From positions 196,019 to 260,018 of the forward strand of contig NZ_CP024637.1 in NCBI RefSeq assembly GCF_009728735.1: 64,000 bases of DNA, given 5' to 3'. A program made the translations under genes and the position numbers. Positions 35,691 to 44,358 of this stretch are shown piece after piece; the stretch's first letter is position 1, and every line of letters begins with the position of its first letter. Origin of the DNA: Pantoea phytobeneficialis. Its GTDB lineage: Bacteria; Pseudomonadota; Gammaproteobacteria; Enterobacterales; Enterobacteriaceae. The notes beneath the pieces are model-generated. The model ran no database searches. It was given only the letters and a program-made list of their open reading frames with translations, and was not told the origin of the DNA.

Positions 35691-37820
35691 ATGATGTCGG
35701 ACCTGTCTGTTTCCGCAGCTTCACATTCAACATGTTCATCAGATAATAATCACGGGGCATCACCCGTCAGAGTTACCGTTCGGAATGTTTATGATATAAA
35801 TCCGAACTCTTTAAATCCTCCCTCTGATGTCAATTATAAGCGAGTGTCAGTAGAGGATTTTAAGGTATTCTCCAAAGAATATATGGGAAGTGTTGATAAT
35901 AATATCAAAAAAAATTTTGTAAATTTGGTCATTTCTTCTGTTGAGAATCAATATTTCATTTTGCAAAAGGATGATGCATTTTATTTTAATGGCCATCTGT
36001 TTACGAACTTAACTTTCCGCCTTCTAAATCATAAGGGTATGCATCTGAGATGCTGTACTCTTGTGTGCAATGGAAGGCCGTTGCATTGGAATCATGTTAT
36101 CATTTCCAATGCCAATTTTGAAAATCTGAGAATATATGGCCTGGGAAATGGTAAGTCTTCGGAATTTATGGGGTTTACATTATGTGATGTGAATTTGCGT
36201 GGGGCTGAGATTAATGATGTTCATTTTCTCGCGGGAGATGATAATTATCTGCGTGGATTGATTTTTTGTAACACCAAATTGAATAACGTTGCATTTCTGG
36301 GGCATGCAAGTGTTCGATATGATATTAGCGCAACTGATTTCTCTGAAGCTGTATTACACATTCCACAGCTCGCCTATGTTTGCTTCAGCTCCAATGTGAA
36401 CATTTCTCAAAGCAAATGGCTGGGATTGAAAATAACAGGGCCTGTTGATGGTGCTGGGATAATTTGTGAAAACTATCAAGAGGATGATATCACCTGGCAC
36501 CCTGATATGTTCCAAAAGATTGAAAGTTTAAGATGCTCGGTGTGCCCTGAGAAAGGGGCGTTTTTTATCCTTATGATGAGGAGCATGAAAGAAAAAAACA
36601 GCCGCATTGTAGTGGATGCTGTCAATCAAATGGTAAGGCATATCAAGCAATCTACACCGGCGTTAACGGCCTGCTTGCGGGATAAGTCGATACGGCGTGC
36701 ATTAATTGCAGAGCTGCGCGATCCTCTCTATTCAGCTTGTACGGCAATACAACTTTTCAGAGAAAATCTGTTATTTCAGCACTACCAATATGAGTTATTA
36801 CGCCCCGATGATGCTGAGAAGAATGATCTCAGCATGTTGCTGGAGACATTGCCCGTTGAGAGAGTTATGCGCCTTCAAGTGGTGATCAATCAGCTGGCTG
36901 CCAGCAAGGAGATCTTATTCGGCTCTATGATGAAAAGTGCACGGTTTGCCGAACTTATAGCGTATGCAGAACAGCACTTATCTGAATGCCCTTATCTGTT
37001 TATCAACGAAGAAAAGAGCGAAATTGTCTGTCTTTCGGAAAAGGATTTTGGTCGTTTACTTGAGGCAGAAGCTGCCCCGAAACACCCCCAGCTAATCCGC
37101 TATCATAAACAAACCGGAGAGATTGAGAAGGTCATCACATCCGCAGAGGCAGTGGCTGATATTCGCCATAAAAACCCTTTGCTCAATACGCTGTGGCGTC
37201 ATGCTGAATACGCTCCCCGGCCAATGATTAGCTTACTCTTCAGCTATCGTGATACATTGTCAACGACGGAAGTAAACGATGTGAATGATATTGTCGAGCA
37301 TATTCATTCTTTGCTGCTTCACCGCAGTGTGAAAAAAGATACCCTGTTTCGCCACAGAAAATTATTGCCAAAGCTGTTATCACCTTTTTGCGGTTCTTCT
37401 TATCGGGAAAATTGCCAGAAATTGATTGATCAGGTATGCAAGCAGTTTTCCAACCATCCTGTTTACTCATCTTATACGACAGAACAACAGCAATCAGTTG
37501 CAGTCATTGCATTAATAAAGCTATTCGTTGAACTGTCAACTCAGCAATATTTAGGGACAAGCATGGATCTGGCAAAATGGTTGGTGGAGCCGATAAAGAA
37601 AATGTTTATGTATGCTTGCGAAAGCTTCTCTCCATTGTTTAGCAAATATGAAAGAGAACGGTGGGAAAAAGCGTTAATAACGAAGGGGTTAGAGACGGAA
37701 CGCGATGCGCAAACATTCTTATCAACAATAAAGAACTATAAATTTCCATTTTTGGCGGAGCAGGAAACCCAAAACATACTCAATGAGTTATATCCCCTGG
37801 TTGCATTTGGTGACGACTGA
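35691..37820 (+). CDS. Pentapeptide-like beta-helix protein with SopA/NleL-like C-terminal half; putative acquired effector
   Basis: 709 residues (tandem ATGs at 35691 and 35694 after AAGGGAG). The N-terminal 40 residues are Ser/Asn-rich and look disordered, without a Sec signal. Residues about 115-245 carry irregular pentapeptide-like repeats (NANFENLRIYG, CDVNLRGAEINDVHF, NTKLNNVAFLG, ATDFSEAVL). The remainder is helical. Some C-terminal spacing patterns recall the SopA/NleL HECT-like ligases: CLS-x(6)-LL followed by YHKQTGEIE, and LGTSMDLAKWL near 621. The catalytic Cys expected near the C-terminus is absent; the last Cys is at about 643. The gene is conspicuously AT-rich compared with its neighbours, a sign of transfer. 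No type III secretion gene or hrp box is visible. The function is not proven; this is an inference from remote similarity. Confidence 0.5.
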   Translation: MMSDLSVSAASHSTCSSDNNHGASPVRVTVRNVYDINPNSLNPPSDVNYKRVSVEDFKVFSKEYMGSVDNNIKKNFVNLVISSVENQYFILQKDDAFYFNGHLFTNLTFRLLNHKGMHLRCCTLVCNGRPLHWNHVIISNANFENLRIYGLGNGKSSEFMGFTLCDVNLRGAEINDVHFLAGDDNYLRGLIFCNTKLNNVAFLGHASVRYDISATDFSEAVLHIPQLAYVCFSSNVNISQSKWLGLKITGPVDGAGIICENYQEDDITWHPDMFQKIESLRCSVCPEKGAFFILMMRSMKEKNSRIVVDAVNQMVRHIKQSTPALTACLRDKSIRRALIAELRDPLYSACTAIQLFRENLLFQHYQYELLRPDDAEKNDLSMLLETLPVERVMRLQVVINQLAASKEILFGSMMKSARFAELIAYAEQHLSECPYLFINEEKSEIVCLSEKDFGRLLEAEAAPKHPQLIRYHKQTGEIEKVITSAEAVADIRHKNPLLNTLWRHAEYAPRPMISLLFSYRDTLSTTEVNDVNDIVEHIHSLLLHRSVKKDTLFRHRKLLPKLLSPFCGSSYRENCQKLIDQVCKQFSNHPVYSSYTTEQQQSVAVIALIKLFVELSTQQYLGTSMDLAKWLVEPIKKMFMYACESFSPLFSKYERERWEKALITKGLETERDAQTFLSTIKNYKFPFLAEQETQNILNELYPLVAFGDD

Positions 37821-37851
37821 TGCTGTTATACCACGCGTTATCCGCAACCGG

Positions 37852-38628
37852 ATGGTTCTTGTGCCGTTATTTGCTTCTGAATGGTTTGCCCGCAACGGGA
37901 TAGAGTGTTCGCGTGTCACTGCCAGCGACAGCGCTTTTCCACGCCATTTGCACGATGAATATGTGGTTTGCGCCAATCTGAGTGGCCGTGAGGCGATCTG
38001 GCTGGATGGTAAGTCATACGAGGCGCAGGCCGGGCAAGTGACGGTGTACAATCCGACCTCTGTTCAGGCGTCACAGTTCAGCGTGGAACCGGTCAGTTTT
38101 ATCAGCGTGCATCTGCCTCAGTCGGTCCTGGCCGGGACACCCGCCCTACGCGAAGGAGCGTTCCATCACTCGCCGCTGTTCGCGGCCATCTGCGATTATG
38201 CTGACGCAACGCGTCAGCACGATGAAGGGTTGCAGGAACAACAACTGATGTGGTTGTGTGGCGAATTGTTGGATGATTCCGCCAGTCGCCATCAGGGGGA
38301 TGCTCAGCTGATGGTACAGGTAAAAGAGTATCTGCGTGCCAACCTGAGCAGCAAACCGCAACTGGCAACGCTGGCACAGCAGGTGGGGCTGAGCAAATAC
38401 CATCTGGTCCGGCGTTTCACCCAACTGACCGGCATGCCGCCGCTGCAATATCATATGCAGCTGCGGTTGCATCATGCGCGCGAGCTATTGCGGCGGGGTG
38501 TGCATGCACAGGATGCCGCGCTGCAACTCGGCTTTTATGACCAAAGCCATTTTATCAATGCTTTCCGCAAAGTGATGGGCACCACGCCGCATCATTATGC
38601 GCATCAGCTAAGAATAAATTCGCGATAG
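37852..38628 (+). CDS. AraC-family transcriptional regulator
   Basis: 258 residues from the ATG at 37852, just after the stop of the AT-rich gene; an in-frame ATG at 37783 would overlap that gene by 38 bp and has no better ribosome site. The N-terminal cupin carries FPRHLHDEYVVCANLSG. The C-terminal pair of helix-turn-helix motifs includes LATLAQQVGLSKYHLVRRFT and AALQLGFYDQSHFINAFRK, ending MGTTPHHYAHQLR. This type often controls an adjacent amino-acid exporter, here the LysE-like gene, which converges with it and overlaps by 25 bp. Confidence 0.82.
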   Translation: MVLVPLFASEWFARNGIECSRVTASDSAFPRHLHDEYVVCANLSGREAIWLDGKSYEAQAGQVTVYNPTSVQASQFSVEPVSFISVHLPQSVLAGTPALREGAFHHSPLFAAICDYADATRQHDEGLQEQQLMWLCGELLDDSASRHQGDAQLMVQVKEYLRANLSSKPQLATLAQQVGLSKYHLVRRFTQLTGMPPLQYHMQLRLHHARELLRRGVHAQDAALQLGFYDQSHFINAFRKVMGTTPHHYAHQLRINSR

Positions 38629-39242
38629 CCCGAACCGATTACGTAAACTGCGAAGTAACAAAAGATCAGCGCTGAGGCGAGATAAGAATATTTCAGCAGG
38701 CGCTGCCCCAGCAGTTTCCCGCCCATGCTGCCTACCAGACACAATACGCATGTCCAGAACACCCCGGCGATAAAGAAGCCGCTCAGGAACCATGATGTCG
38801 ATCCGGCATTACCATGTCCCATGCGTGAAATCAGCGCGCCGCCGACGCTGGCAAACCACAAAATGGCGGTGGGCGATGACATCGCCAGCATGACTCCACG
38901 GCTGAACTCACGCAGCAGCGAACGTTGCGGCTGCTGTTCTGACATATTGATGGCGGTGACGGAACGATACGCGGCCAGCAGCATTTTCACCGCAAACCAG
39001 ATCAACAACGCGCCGCCGCCAATCCATAACACCCAGCGCACGGCGGCAAATTGCAGCACCACCGCCATCCCTGCCAACGCCAGCAGCGCGTAGATTAAAT
39101 CACCAATGCAGGTGCCAATTCCCAGCCAGAAACCGTGGAAATAACCGCGCTGCATCGCCAGGGTGATCATGGCGATATTCGCCAGCCCGATGTCGAGGCA
39201 CAACGATAAACTCAACAGAAAACCATTTGAAAACTGCAACAT
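38604..39242 (-). CDS. LysE/RhtB-family amino-acid exporter
   Basis: 212 residues with about six membrane helices. The N-terminal GFLLSLSLCLDIGLANIAMI replaces the usual P-G-P-motif segment, and SSPTAILWFASVGGAL matches the conserved NPK-like loop region of LysE transporters. The family exports amino acids and their analogues across the inner membrane. The 3' end overlaps the convergent AraC gene by 25 bp, an arrangement seen for regulator-exporter pairs. Confidence 0.8.
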   Translation of the reverse strand: MLQFSNGFLLSLSLCLDIGLANIAMITLAMQRGYFHGFWLGIGTCIGDLIYALLALAGMAVVLQFAAVRWVLWIGGGALLIWFAVKMLLAAYRSVTAINMSEQQPQRSLLREFSRGVMLAMSSPTAILWFASVGGALISRMGHGNAGSTSWFLSGFFIAGVFWTCVLCLVGSMGGKLLGQRLLKYSYLASALIFCYFAVYVIGSGYREFILS

Positions 39243-39318
39243 AAGTAAACACGCATCCCGCGTTGGTAAGAGTGGCGCTATTAAACCATGTTGCGGCGGG
39301 CGGGTATTGGAAAGAATT

Positions 39319-39341
39319 GCGCGATAAATCGCGCCGCTACG
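39319..39341. repeat. REP half-element (copy 5)
   Basis: A single intact 23-bp arm (core GCGCGATAAATCGCGC followed by CGCTACG) with no partner nearby. It lies in the spacer between the exporter start and the amide-transport operon leader. Confidence 0.75.
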
Positions 39342-39473
39342 AATGAGTGCAATCTTGTGGTGCTGAATGCTGCTAAAAAGTGCACCGCAGGTCTGACTGG
39401 TTGTGTTAAAGCGCGAATATTCTGAGCCTGGCTGGAAAATTAAATCTGGCCCGCTTATTGCTTGCTAAATCTT

Positions 39474-39576
39474 ATTGCCCCAGCGTTGTGGCAATCACTT
39501 CTTTTTATGCAGACAGCGTTGTCTGCCAGCTGCTGGTTTCACCCTGTCCGGATCTCACCGGAAATCCATTCTTTCT
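39474..39576 (+). promoter_or_regulatory. ANTAR-type antitermination leader: two hexaloop hairpins plus candidate terminator
   Basis: Hairpin 1 spans 39474-39495: an 8-bp stem with one mismatch and the six-base loop AGCGTT (39482-39487). Hairpin 2 spans 39509-39526: a perfect 6-bp stem GCAGAC/GTCTGC with the same loop AGCGTT (39515-39520). The linker is 13 nt. ANTAR proteins (AmiR, NasR, EutV) are known to bind tandem hairpins with six-base loops having A at position 1 and G at position 4, and both loops match. A third stem, TCCGG/CCGGA (39547-39562), followed by the T-rich 39569-39576, could be the terminator that is relieved. The operon's ATG follows at 39604, and an ANTAR protein gene closes the gene set at 44359. 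Confidence 0.8.
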
Positions 39577-39603
39577 AACTCATCACTTCTTTAAGAGGGT
39601 GCT

Positions 39604-40845
39604 ATGGCTATTAGTCGTCGTTCATTTCTTCAGGGATCTGCATTATCGGCATTAGGTCTGGCTGCGGGCGTTGCGCCGAAAATGAGTTTTGCGGCAGACA
39701 ATAAAGACGCGATTAAAGTGGCGACCATTCTTGACCTGTCGGGTGGCCTGGATATTTACGGTAAACCGATGTCGAACGCCATCAATCTGGCGGCGGATGA
39801 TATCAATGCCGCAGGCGGCTTGCTGGGCCGCCCGCTTCAGATGATCAACTACGATGCGCAATCCAATATGCAGCTTTACGCGCAGTATGCGCAGCAGGCG
39901 GCGTTGAAAGATAAGGTTGCGGTGGTGCAGGGCGGCATTACCTCCGCCTCGCGTGAGGTTATCCGTCCGGTGCTGGACCGTTTCCGTTCACTCTACTTTT
40001 ATCCGGCACAGTACGAAGGCGGCGTGTGTGACCGCAACTACTTCTCCTCTGGCTCCACGCCGGCGCAGACCGTGGAAAAGCTGGTGCCTTACGCCATGAA
40101 AAAGTGGGGCAAGAAAATCTACGTCGTGGCGGCGGATTACAACTACGGTCAAATCGTCTCCGCGTGGGTGAAAAAGTCGGTACATGACAACGGCGGTGAA
40201 GTGGTAACGGTGGAGTTCTTCCCACTTGATGTGACCGATTTTGGTGCCGCTATCTCGAAAATCCAGAGCGCAAAACCCGATATCGTCTGGTCGGCGCTGG
40301 TGGGCGGCGCGCATATCTCCTTCTATCGCCAGTGGCACGCGGCGGGCATGAGCGGCAAGATTCCGATTGCCTCGACGGTGTTTGGTGGTGGTAACGAACA
40401 TATCATCCTCTCGCCGGAGGAAAGCAACGGCATTCTGGTGGCCGCAAACTATATGCAGGAAATCCCGACGCCAGAAAACCAGGCCTTTGTGCAGAAATTC
40501 CACGCCAAATATGGCACCAGCACGCCGTATATCAGCGATCTGGCGATGGGTGCCTATCAGGGCATGTTGATTTGGGCGGAAGGGGTGCGCAAAGCCGGTT
40601 CGGTGGACCGCATGAAGGTGATTGAAGCGCTGGAATCCGGCATCACCGTGGCGTCGCCGAGCGGCAAAGTCACGGTCGATCCTGCCACCCATCACTGCAC
40701 GCTGGATGTGCATATCGCCGAAGTGGAAAACCATCAGATGAAGATTCTGGAAACCTTCACCGATCAGGCACCGAGTGATACCGCGATGGTGTGCGATCTG
40801 AAGAAAAATCCACGCGACACCAAACAGTATCAAATCGAGCTGTAA
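39604..40845 (+). CDS. Amide/urea-type ABC transporter substrate-binding protein, Tat-exported (UrtA/FmdD-like)
   Basis: 413 residues. A Tat signal is evident: SRRSFLQGSALSALGLAAG followed by a cleavage region ending MSFAAD. The mature protein is of the branched-chain/amide type (TILDLSGGLDIYGKPM, AINLAADDINAAGGLLGRPL, LYFYPAQYEG), the last motif being typical of UrtA and AmiC relatives. It is the first gene of a five-gene importer operon governed by an ANTAR-type leader. No urease genes are in the window, and an amidase lies downstream, so short amides are favoured over urea. Confidence 0.85.
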   Translation: MAISRRSFLQGSALSALGLAAGVAPKMSFAADNKDAIKVATILDLSGGLDIYGKPMSNAINLAADDINAAGGLLGRPLQMINYDAQSNMQLYAQYAQQAALKDKVAVVQGGITSASREVIRPVLDRFRSLYFYPAQYEGGVCDRNYFSSGSTPAQTVEKLVPYAMKKWGKKIYVVAADYNYGQIVSAWVKKSVHDNGGEVVTVEFFPLDVTDFGAAISKIQSAKPDIVWSALVGGAHISFYRQWHAAGMSGKIPIASTVFGGGNEHIILSPEESNGILVAANYMQEIPTPENQAFVQKFHAKYGTSTPYISDLAMGAYQGMLIWAEGVRKAGSVDRMKVIEALESGITVASPSGKVTVDPATHHCTLDVHIAEVENHQMKILETFTDQAPSDTAMVCDLKKNPRDTKQYQIEL

Positions 40846-40856
40846 CAGGAGCCACT

Positions 40857-41726
40857 ATGGATCTGTTGATTATCTATGGCATTGAGGTGCTCAATGCCAT
40901 CGCGGTGCTGATTATCATGAGCCTCGGCCTGGCGGTGGTGTTTGGCATGATGAAGATCGTCAATATGGCGCATGGCGAATTTATGATGCTCGGCGGCTAC
41001 AGCGCGATTCTCGCCACCAACCATCTCGGTGTCCCCATCTGGATCGCCATGCTGGTGATTGCTCCGCTGGTGGTGGGGGTGTTTGGCATCGTGATTGAAC
41101 GCGTGATTATCCGCCATCTCTATGGCCGGATGATTGACACCATGCTGGCGACCTGGGGACTGAGTCTGGCGCTGATCGGGGCGGCAACTATGGTGTTTGG
41201 CAACACCACGCTGGGTATCAGTTCGCCGCTGCCGAGCGTCACGGTTGGCAGCTACAGTACCAGCGGCTATTCGCTGTTTACCATCCTGTTTGCGCTGTGT
41301 CTGGTGGGGGCGTTGTGGTTGCTGTTGCGCTACACCACCCTCGGGTTGTGCGCGCGTGCCACCATGCAGAATGCGCGCATGGCGGCGGCACTCGGCACCA
41401 ATCCTGGCAAAATCTATAGCCTGACGTTCGGACTGGGGGCGGCGCTTTCGGGCCTCGGCGGGGCATTGCTGGCCCCCATTACCGGGGTCATCCCGACCAT
41501 TGGCATCAGTTTTATCGCCAAGGCATTTATTACGGTGATTGGCGGCGGTAGTGCGATCATCGCCGGAACCCTCTCTTCTTCCACCCTGTTTGGCACCATC
41601 TCGCAACTGGCGACCTACGCCTGGACGCCGGTATTTGGCGCGGTGGCGTTGCTGTTAAGCGCCATTGTGTTGTTGCGACTGTTGCCGCAGGGCATCACCG
41701 GACGCTTTTTCAGGAGGTCGCTGTGA
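40857..41726 (+). CDS. Amide/urea-type ABC transporter permease 1 (UrtB/LivH-like)
   Basis: 289 residues from the ATG at 40857, preceded by CAGGAG. Roughly eight hydrophobic helices. The MKIVNMAHGEFMMLGGYSA segment is the family hallmark of LivH/UrtB permeases. It forms one half of the membrane channel. The next permease begins within its stop codon. Confidence 0.87.
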   Translation: MDLLIIYGIEVLNAIAVLIIMSLGLAVVFGMMKIVNMAHGEFMMLGGYSAILATNHLGVPIWIAMLVIAPLVVGVFGIVIERVIIRHLYGRMIDTMLATWGLSLALIGAATMVFGNTTLGISSPLPSVTVGSYSTSGYSLFTILFALCLVGALWLLLRYTTLGLCARATMQNARMAAALGTNPGKIYSLTFGLGAALSGLGGALLAPITGVIPTIGISFIAKAFITVIGGGSAIIAGTLSSSTLFGTISQLATYAWTPVFGAVALLLSAIVLLRLLPQGITGRFFRRSL

Positions 41727-42757
41727 TGAAACTGTTTTCCGAACGCGTACAAATCATTGTGGTGGCGCTGGTGGTGATGCTGGGGGCGTTGTGGCTCTCC
41801 GGCACGCTGGAGTTGTATACGCTGCTGTCGGTCACGGTGTTTCTGGTGATGGGGTTGCTGTCGCTGAGTCTGGCGTTTATCTGGGGTTACGGCGGCATTT
41901 TGTGTTTTGGCCAGGCGGCGTTTTTCGGCCTCGGAGCCTATACCTACGCCATCTGCGCCATCAACTGGGGTGATTCCACCTGGGCGGTGGTGTTGGCGGT
42001 GCTGCTGCCGACCTTGTTCTCGCTGCTGCTCGGTTATGTGATCTTTTACGGCGGTGTCAGCGATGTCTATCTCGGTGCCATCACCCTGGCGGTGAGCCTG
42101 GTGCTGTTTAACTGGGTCAACTCGACGGCGGGCAGTGAATACCATATCGGCCAGGCGCTGTTGGGCGGCTTCAACGGTATTCCGTCGGTGCCAACGCTGA
42201 ATATGCCGTTCCAGCCCGATGCGATCTTATCGCCAGAGGCGATCTTTATGGTGACGGCAGGGTGTCTGGCGCTGTGCTACGTGCTGCTGAAATTCACCTT
42301 ACTCAGCCGTTTTGGCAAAACCGTGGTCGCGATTCGTGAAAATGAACAGCGTGCCGGTTTGCTGGGCTATAACGTCCCGGCGCATAAGCTGGCGACCTTC
42401 GCCATCGGCGCGGCGATTGCCGGACTTGCGGGTTGTTTGTACGTCAACTGGGGCGCGTTTGTCAGCCCTGGCGTGTTCAGCATCAGCCAGTCGGCGCAGA
42501 TCATTATCTGGGTGATCGTTGGCGGGCGCGGCACGCTGATTGGCCCGGTGATCAGCTGCATTTTGTTGCAATGGATGGTCACCCGCCTCGGCGCGCAGCA
42601 GACGGTGGACGTCAATCTGGTGTTGGGGGTGATTCTGGCGGTCTTCGTGTTGTTAATCCCCGGCGGTATCCTGCCAACGCTGCAACGTTTGTGGCGGCGT
42701 AAACGTCAGCCGACGGTGCAGGCAGCCACGCCACAGGTGAGCGAGGTGAAACAATGA
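41726..42757 (+). CDS. Amide/urea-type ABC transporter permease 2 (UrtC/LivM-like)
   Basis: 343 residues from the ATG at 41726, which shares one base with the upstream TGA and lies 8 nt after AGGAGG. Multiple membrane helices, with SLAFIWGYGGILCFGQAAFFGLG, the LivM/UrtC signature region, and a C-terminal stretch FSISQSAQIIIWVIVGGRGT. It pairs with the first permease. The stop overlaps the first ATPase start. Confidence 0.87.
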   Translation: MKLFSERVQIIVVALVVMLGALWLSGTLELYTLLSVTVFLVMGLLSLSLAFIWGYGGILCFGQAAFFGLGAYTYAICAINWGDSTWAVVLAVLLPTLFSLLLGYVIFYGGVSDVYLGAITLAVSLVLFNWVNSTAGSEYHIGQALLGGFNGIPSVPTLNMPFQPDAILSPEAIFMVTAGCLALCYVLLKFTLLSRFGKTVVAIRENEQRAGLLGYNVPAHKLATFAIGAAIAGLAGCLYVNWGAFVSPGVFSISQSAQIIIWVIVGGRGTLIGPVISCILLQWMVTRLGAQQTVDVNLVLGVILAVFVLLIPGGILPTLQRLWRRKRQPTVQAATPQVSEVKQ

Positions 42758-43485
42758 GCGCGGCAGTCCTGTTACAAACCAAAAAAATGGGGGTCAGCTT
42801 TGGCGGCGTTCATGCGGTGAAAGAGGTCGATTTCACCCTGCACGAGGGCGAGTTGCGCTGCCTGATCGGCCCGAACGGTGCGGGAAAAAGTACCTTCTTT
42901 AAGATGTTGAGTGGTCAGGTGACGCCCAGTCGTGGCGAATGCCGCTATCGTGACCGGGTGATTTCCGGGTTGCGGCCGTGGGAGATTGCCCGTCTTGGTA
43001 TCGGTATCAAGACTCAGGTTCCCAGCGTGTTTGAAGGCTTAAGCGTGCGCGAAAATCTGTGGCAGGCGGCAGCGAATAAAATGGCGAAATCCGCCGTGCC
43101 CGCTGCCATTGCACAGGTGTTGCAGGATATTGGCCTGCTGCATCTTGCTGACGCCACTTTGTCCGAGCTGGCGCACGGTCAGCGGCAGTGGGTGGAGCTG
43201 GGCATGATCCTGATTTCGCGCCCACAACTGGTGCTGCTGGATGAGCCTGCCGCCGGGATGACACATCACGAAGTCCGCAAAACCGCTGAACTGATCAAAG
43301 CTATCAACCAGCAAAGCACCGTGGTGGTGGTGGAACACGATATGGAGTTCATCAGCATGATTGCGCAGCAGGTGACGGTGTTTAATCAGGGGGCGGTACT
43401 GGCGGAGGGCAGCTTTCGCGACGTGACCAGCAACCCACTGGTCAAAGAGGCCTATCTCGGCAACGTGGAGATTAAACATGCTTGA
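42754..43485 (+). CDS. Amide/urea-type ABC transporter ATPase 1 (UrtD/LivG-like)
   Basis: 243 residues. Walker A is GPNGAGKSTFF, the signature is LAHGQRQWVELGMIL in place of the canonical LSGGQ, as in UrtD proteins, Walker B is LVLLDEPAAGM, and the switch His is VVVVEHDMEF. It couples to the second ATPase as a heterodimer and overlaps it by 8 bp. Confidence 0.87.
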   Translation: MSAAVLLQTKKMGVSFGGVHAVKEVDFTLHEGELRCLIGPNGAGKSTFFKMLSGQVTPSRGECRYRDRVISGLRPWEIARLGIGIKTQVPSVFEGLSVRENLWQAAANKMAKSAVPAAIAQVLQDIGLLHLADATLSELAHGQRQWVELGMILISRPQLVLLDEPAAGMTHHEVRKTAELIKAINQQSTVVVVEHDMEFISMIAQQVTVFNQGAVLAEGSFRDVTSNPLVKEAYLGNVEIKHA

Positions 43486-44182
43486 AATCAAAGAGATGGT
43501 TTCTGGGTATAACAAAATTCCAGTGTTACATCTGTCCGAACTCTTTGTCGGGGCAAAATCCTTTACCGGCGTGCTGGGACGTAACGGCATGGGTAAAACC
43601 ACACTGCTGCGTACCATTATGGGTGAACTGCCCGCCTGGCAGGGCCGCATTGCGCTTAACGGCATCGATATCACCGCGTATCAGGCACATCAGCGGGCAG
43701 CGGCAGGCATCGGTTTTGTGCCACAGGGGCGGCAAATCTTCCCGTTGCTGACGGTAGAGGAAAATCTGCGCATGGGCTGCGTGAAGCACTTTTCCCGGGC
43801 CGGGCAGATTATCGAACAGATGCTGGAGATCTTCCCGCGTCTGAAACGCCTGCTGGCGCAGCCGGGGGGATCTTTGTCCGGTGGTGAACAGCAATTGCTG
43901 GCGCTGGCCCGCTGTTTATGTGGTCAGCCGCAACTGGTGCTGCTGGATGAACCCACTGAGGGGATCCAGCCGAATATCTGTGAGGAGATTATTGAGACGT
44001 TGCAACGACTCAGGCATGAGATGGATATCTCCATCATCCTGGTGGAACAGGATATTGAGTTTCTCTATGCGCTGTCGGACCAGATCCATGTGATTGAAAA
44101 GGGGGAAATTATTCAACATATCGATCCGCTAACCACCTCCAGTGCCAGCATTGCCGAACAGTTTTTGGGTTTTCATGCCTGA
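43478..44182 (+). CDS. Amide/urea-type ABC transporter ATPase 2 (UrtE/LivF-like)
   Basis: 234 residues. Walker A is GRNGMGKTTLL, the signature is LSGGEQQLLALARCL, Walker B is LVLLDEPTEGIQP, and the switch His equivalent lies in IILVEQDIEF (Gln-Asp in place of His-Asp, as in LivF/UrtE). It ends the five-gene importer operon; a REP pair and an intergenic gap precede the ANTAR regulator gene. Confidence 0.87.
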   Translation: MLEIKEMVSGYNKIPVLHLSELFVGAKSFTGVLGRNGMGKTTLLRTIMGELPAWQGRIALNGIDITAYQAHQRAAAGIGFVPQGRQIFPLLTVEENLRMGCVKHFSRAGQIIEQMLEIFPRLKRLLAQPGGSLSGGEQQLLALARCLCGQPQLVLLDEPTEGIQPNICEEIIETLQRLRHEMDISIILVEQDIEFLYALSDQIHVIEKGEIIQHIDPLTTSSASIAEQFLGFHA

Positions 44183-44196
44183 TGGTCGTCCTTTAA

Positions 44197-44250
44197 CGTA
44201 GCGGCGCGATTTATCGCGCAATGTCGTGCGCGATAAATCGCGCCGCTACG
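44197..44250. repeat. REP-type palindromic element, complete compact pair (copy 6)
   Basis: Arms at 44197-44219 and 44228-44250 are perfect reverse complements over 23 bp with an 8-nt loop, the tightest pair in the window. It lies between the importer operon and the ANTAR gene. Confidence 0.88.
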
Positions 44251-44320
44251 GATCGTGCTGTTGTCTCAACTGACACACTTCCCGACCGCCACAACACAGC
44301 AGGCGCTTCCACACTTGCTT

Positions 44321-44338
44321 AGTGTAAAGCTTCACACT
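44321..44338. promoter_or_regulatory. 18-bp near-palindrome before the ANTAR gene
   Basis: AGTGT-a-AAGCTT-c-ACACT, symmetric but for one pair, 20 bp before the ATG of the ANTAR gene. It could be an operator, but no matching regulator is identified. Confidence 0.35.
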
Positions 44339-44358
44339 CCATTAACCCAGGGTGAAGC

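Noticed and set aside
40830..41606. A 258-codon minus-strand open frame opposite the first amide permease
   Set aside because: Low-complexity, highly charged translation; the plus strand has a clear LivH/UrtB-type permease.
39604..44182. Urease-linked urea transporter (urtABCDE)
   Set aside because: Protein family fits, but no urease genes are present and the context is amidase plus ANTAR, so the gene symbols were not assigned.
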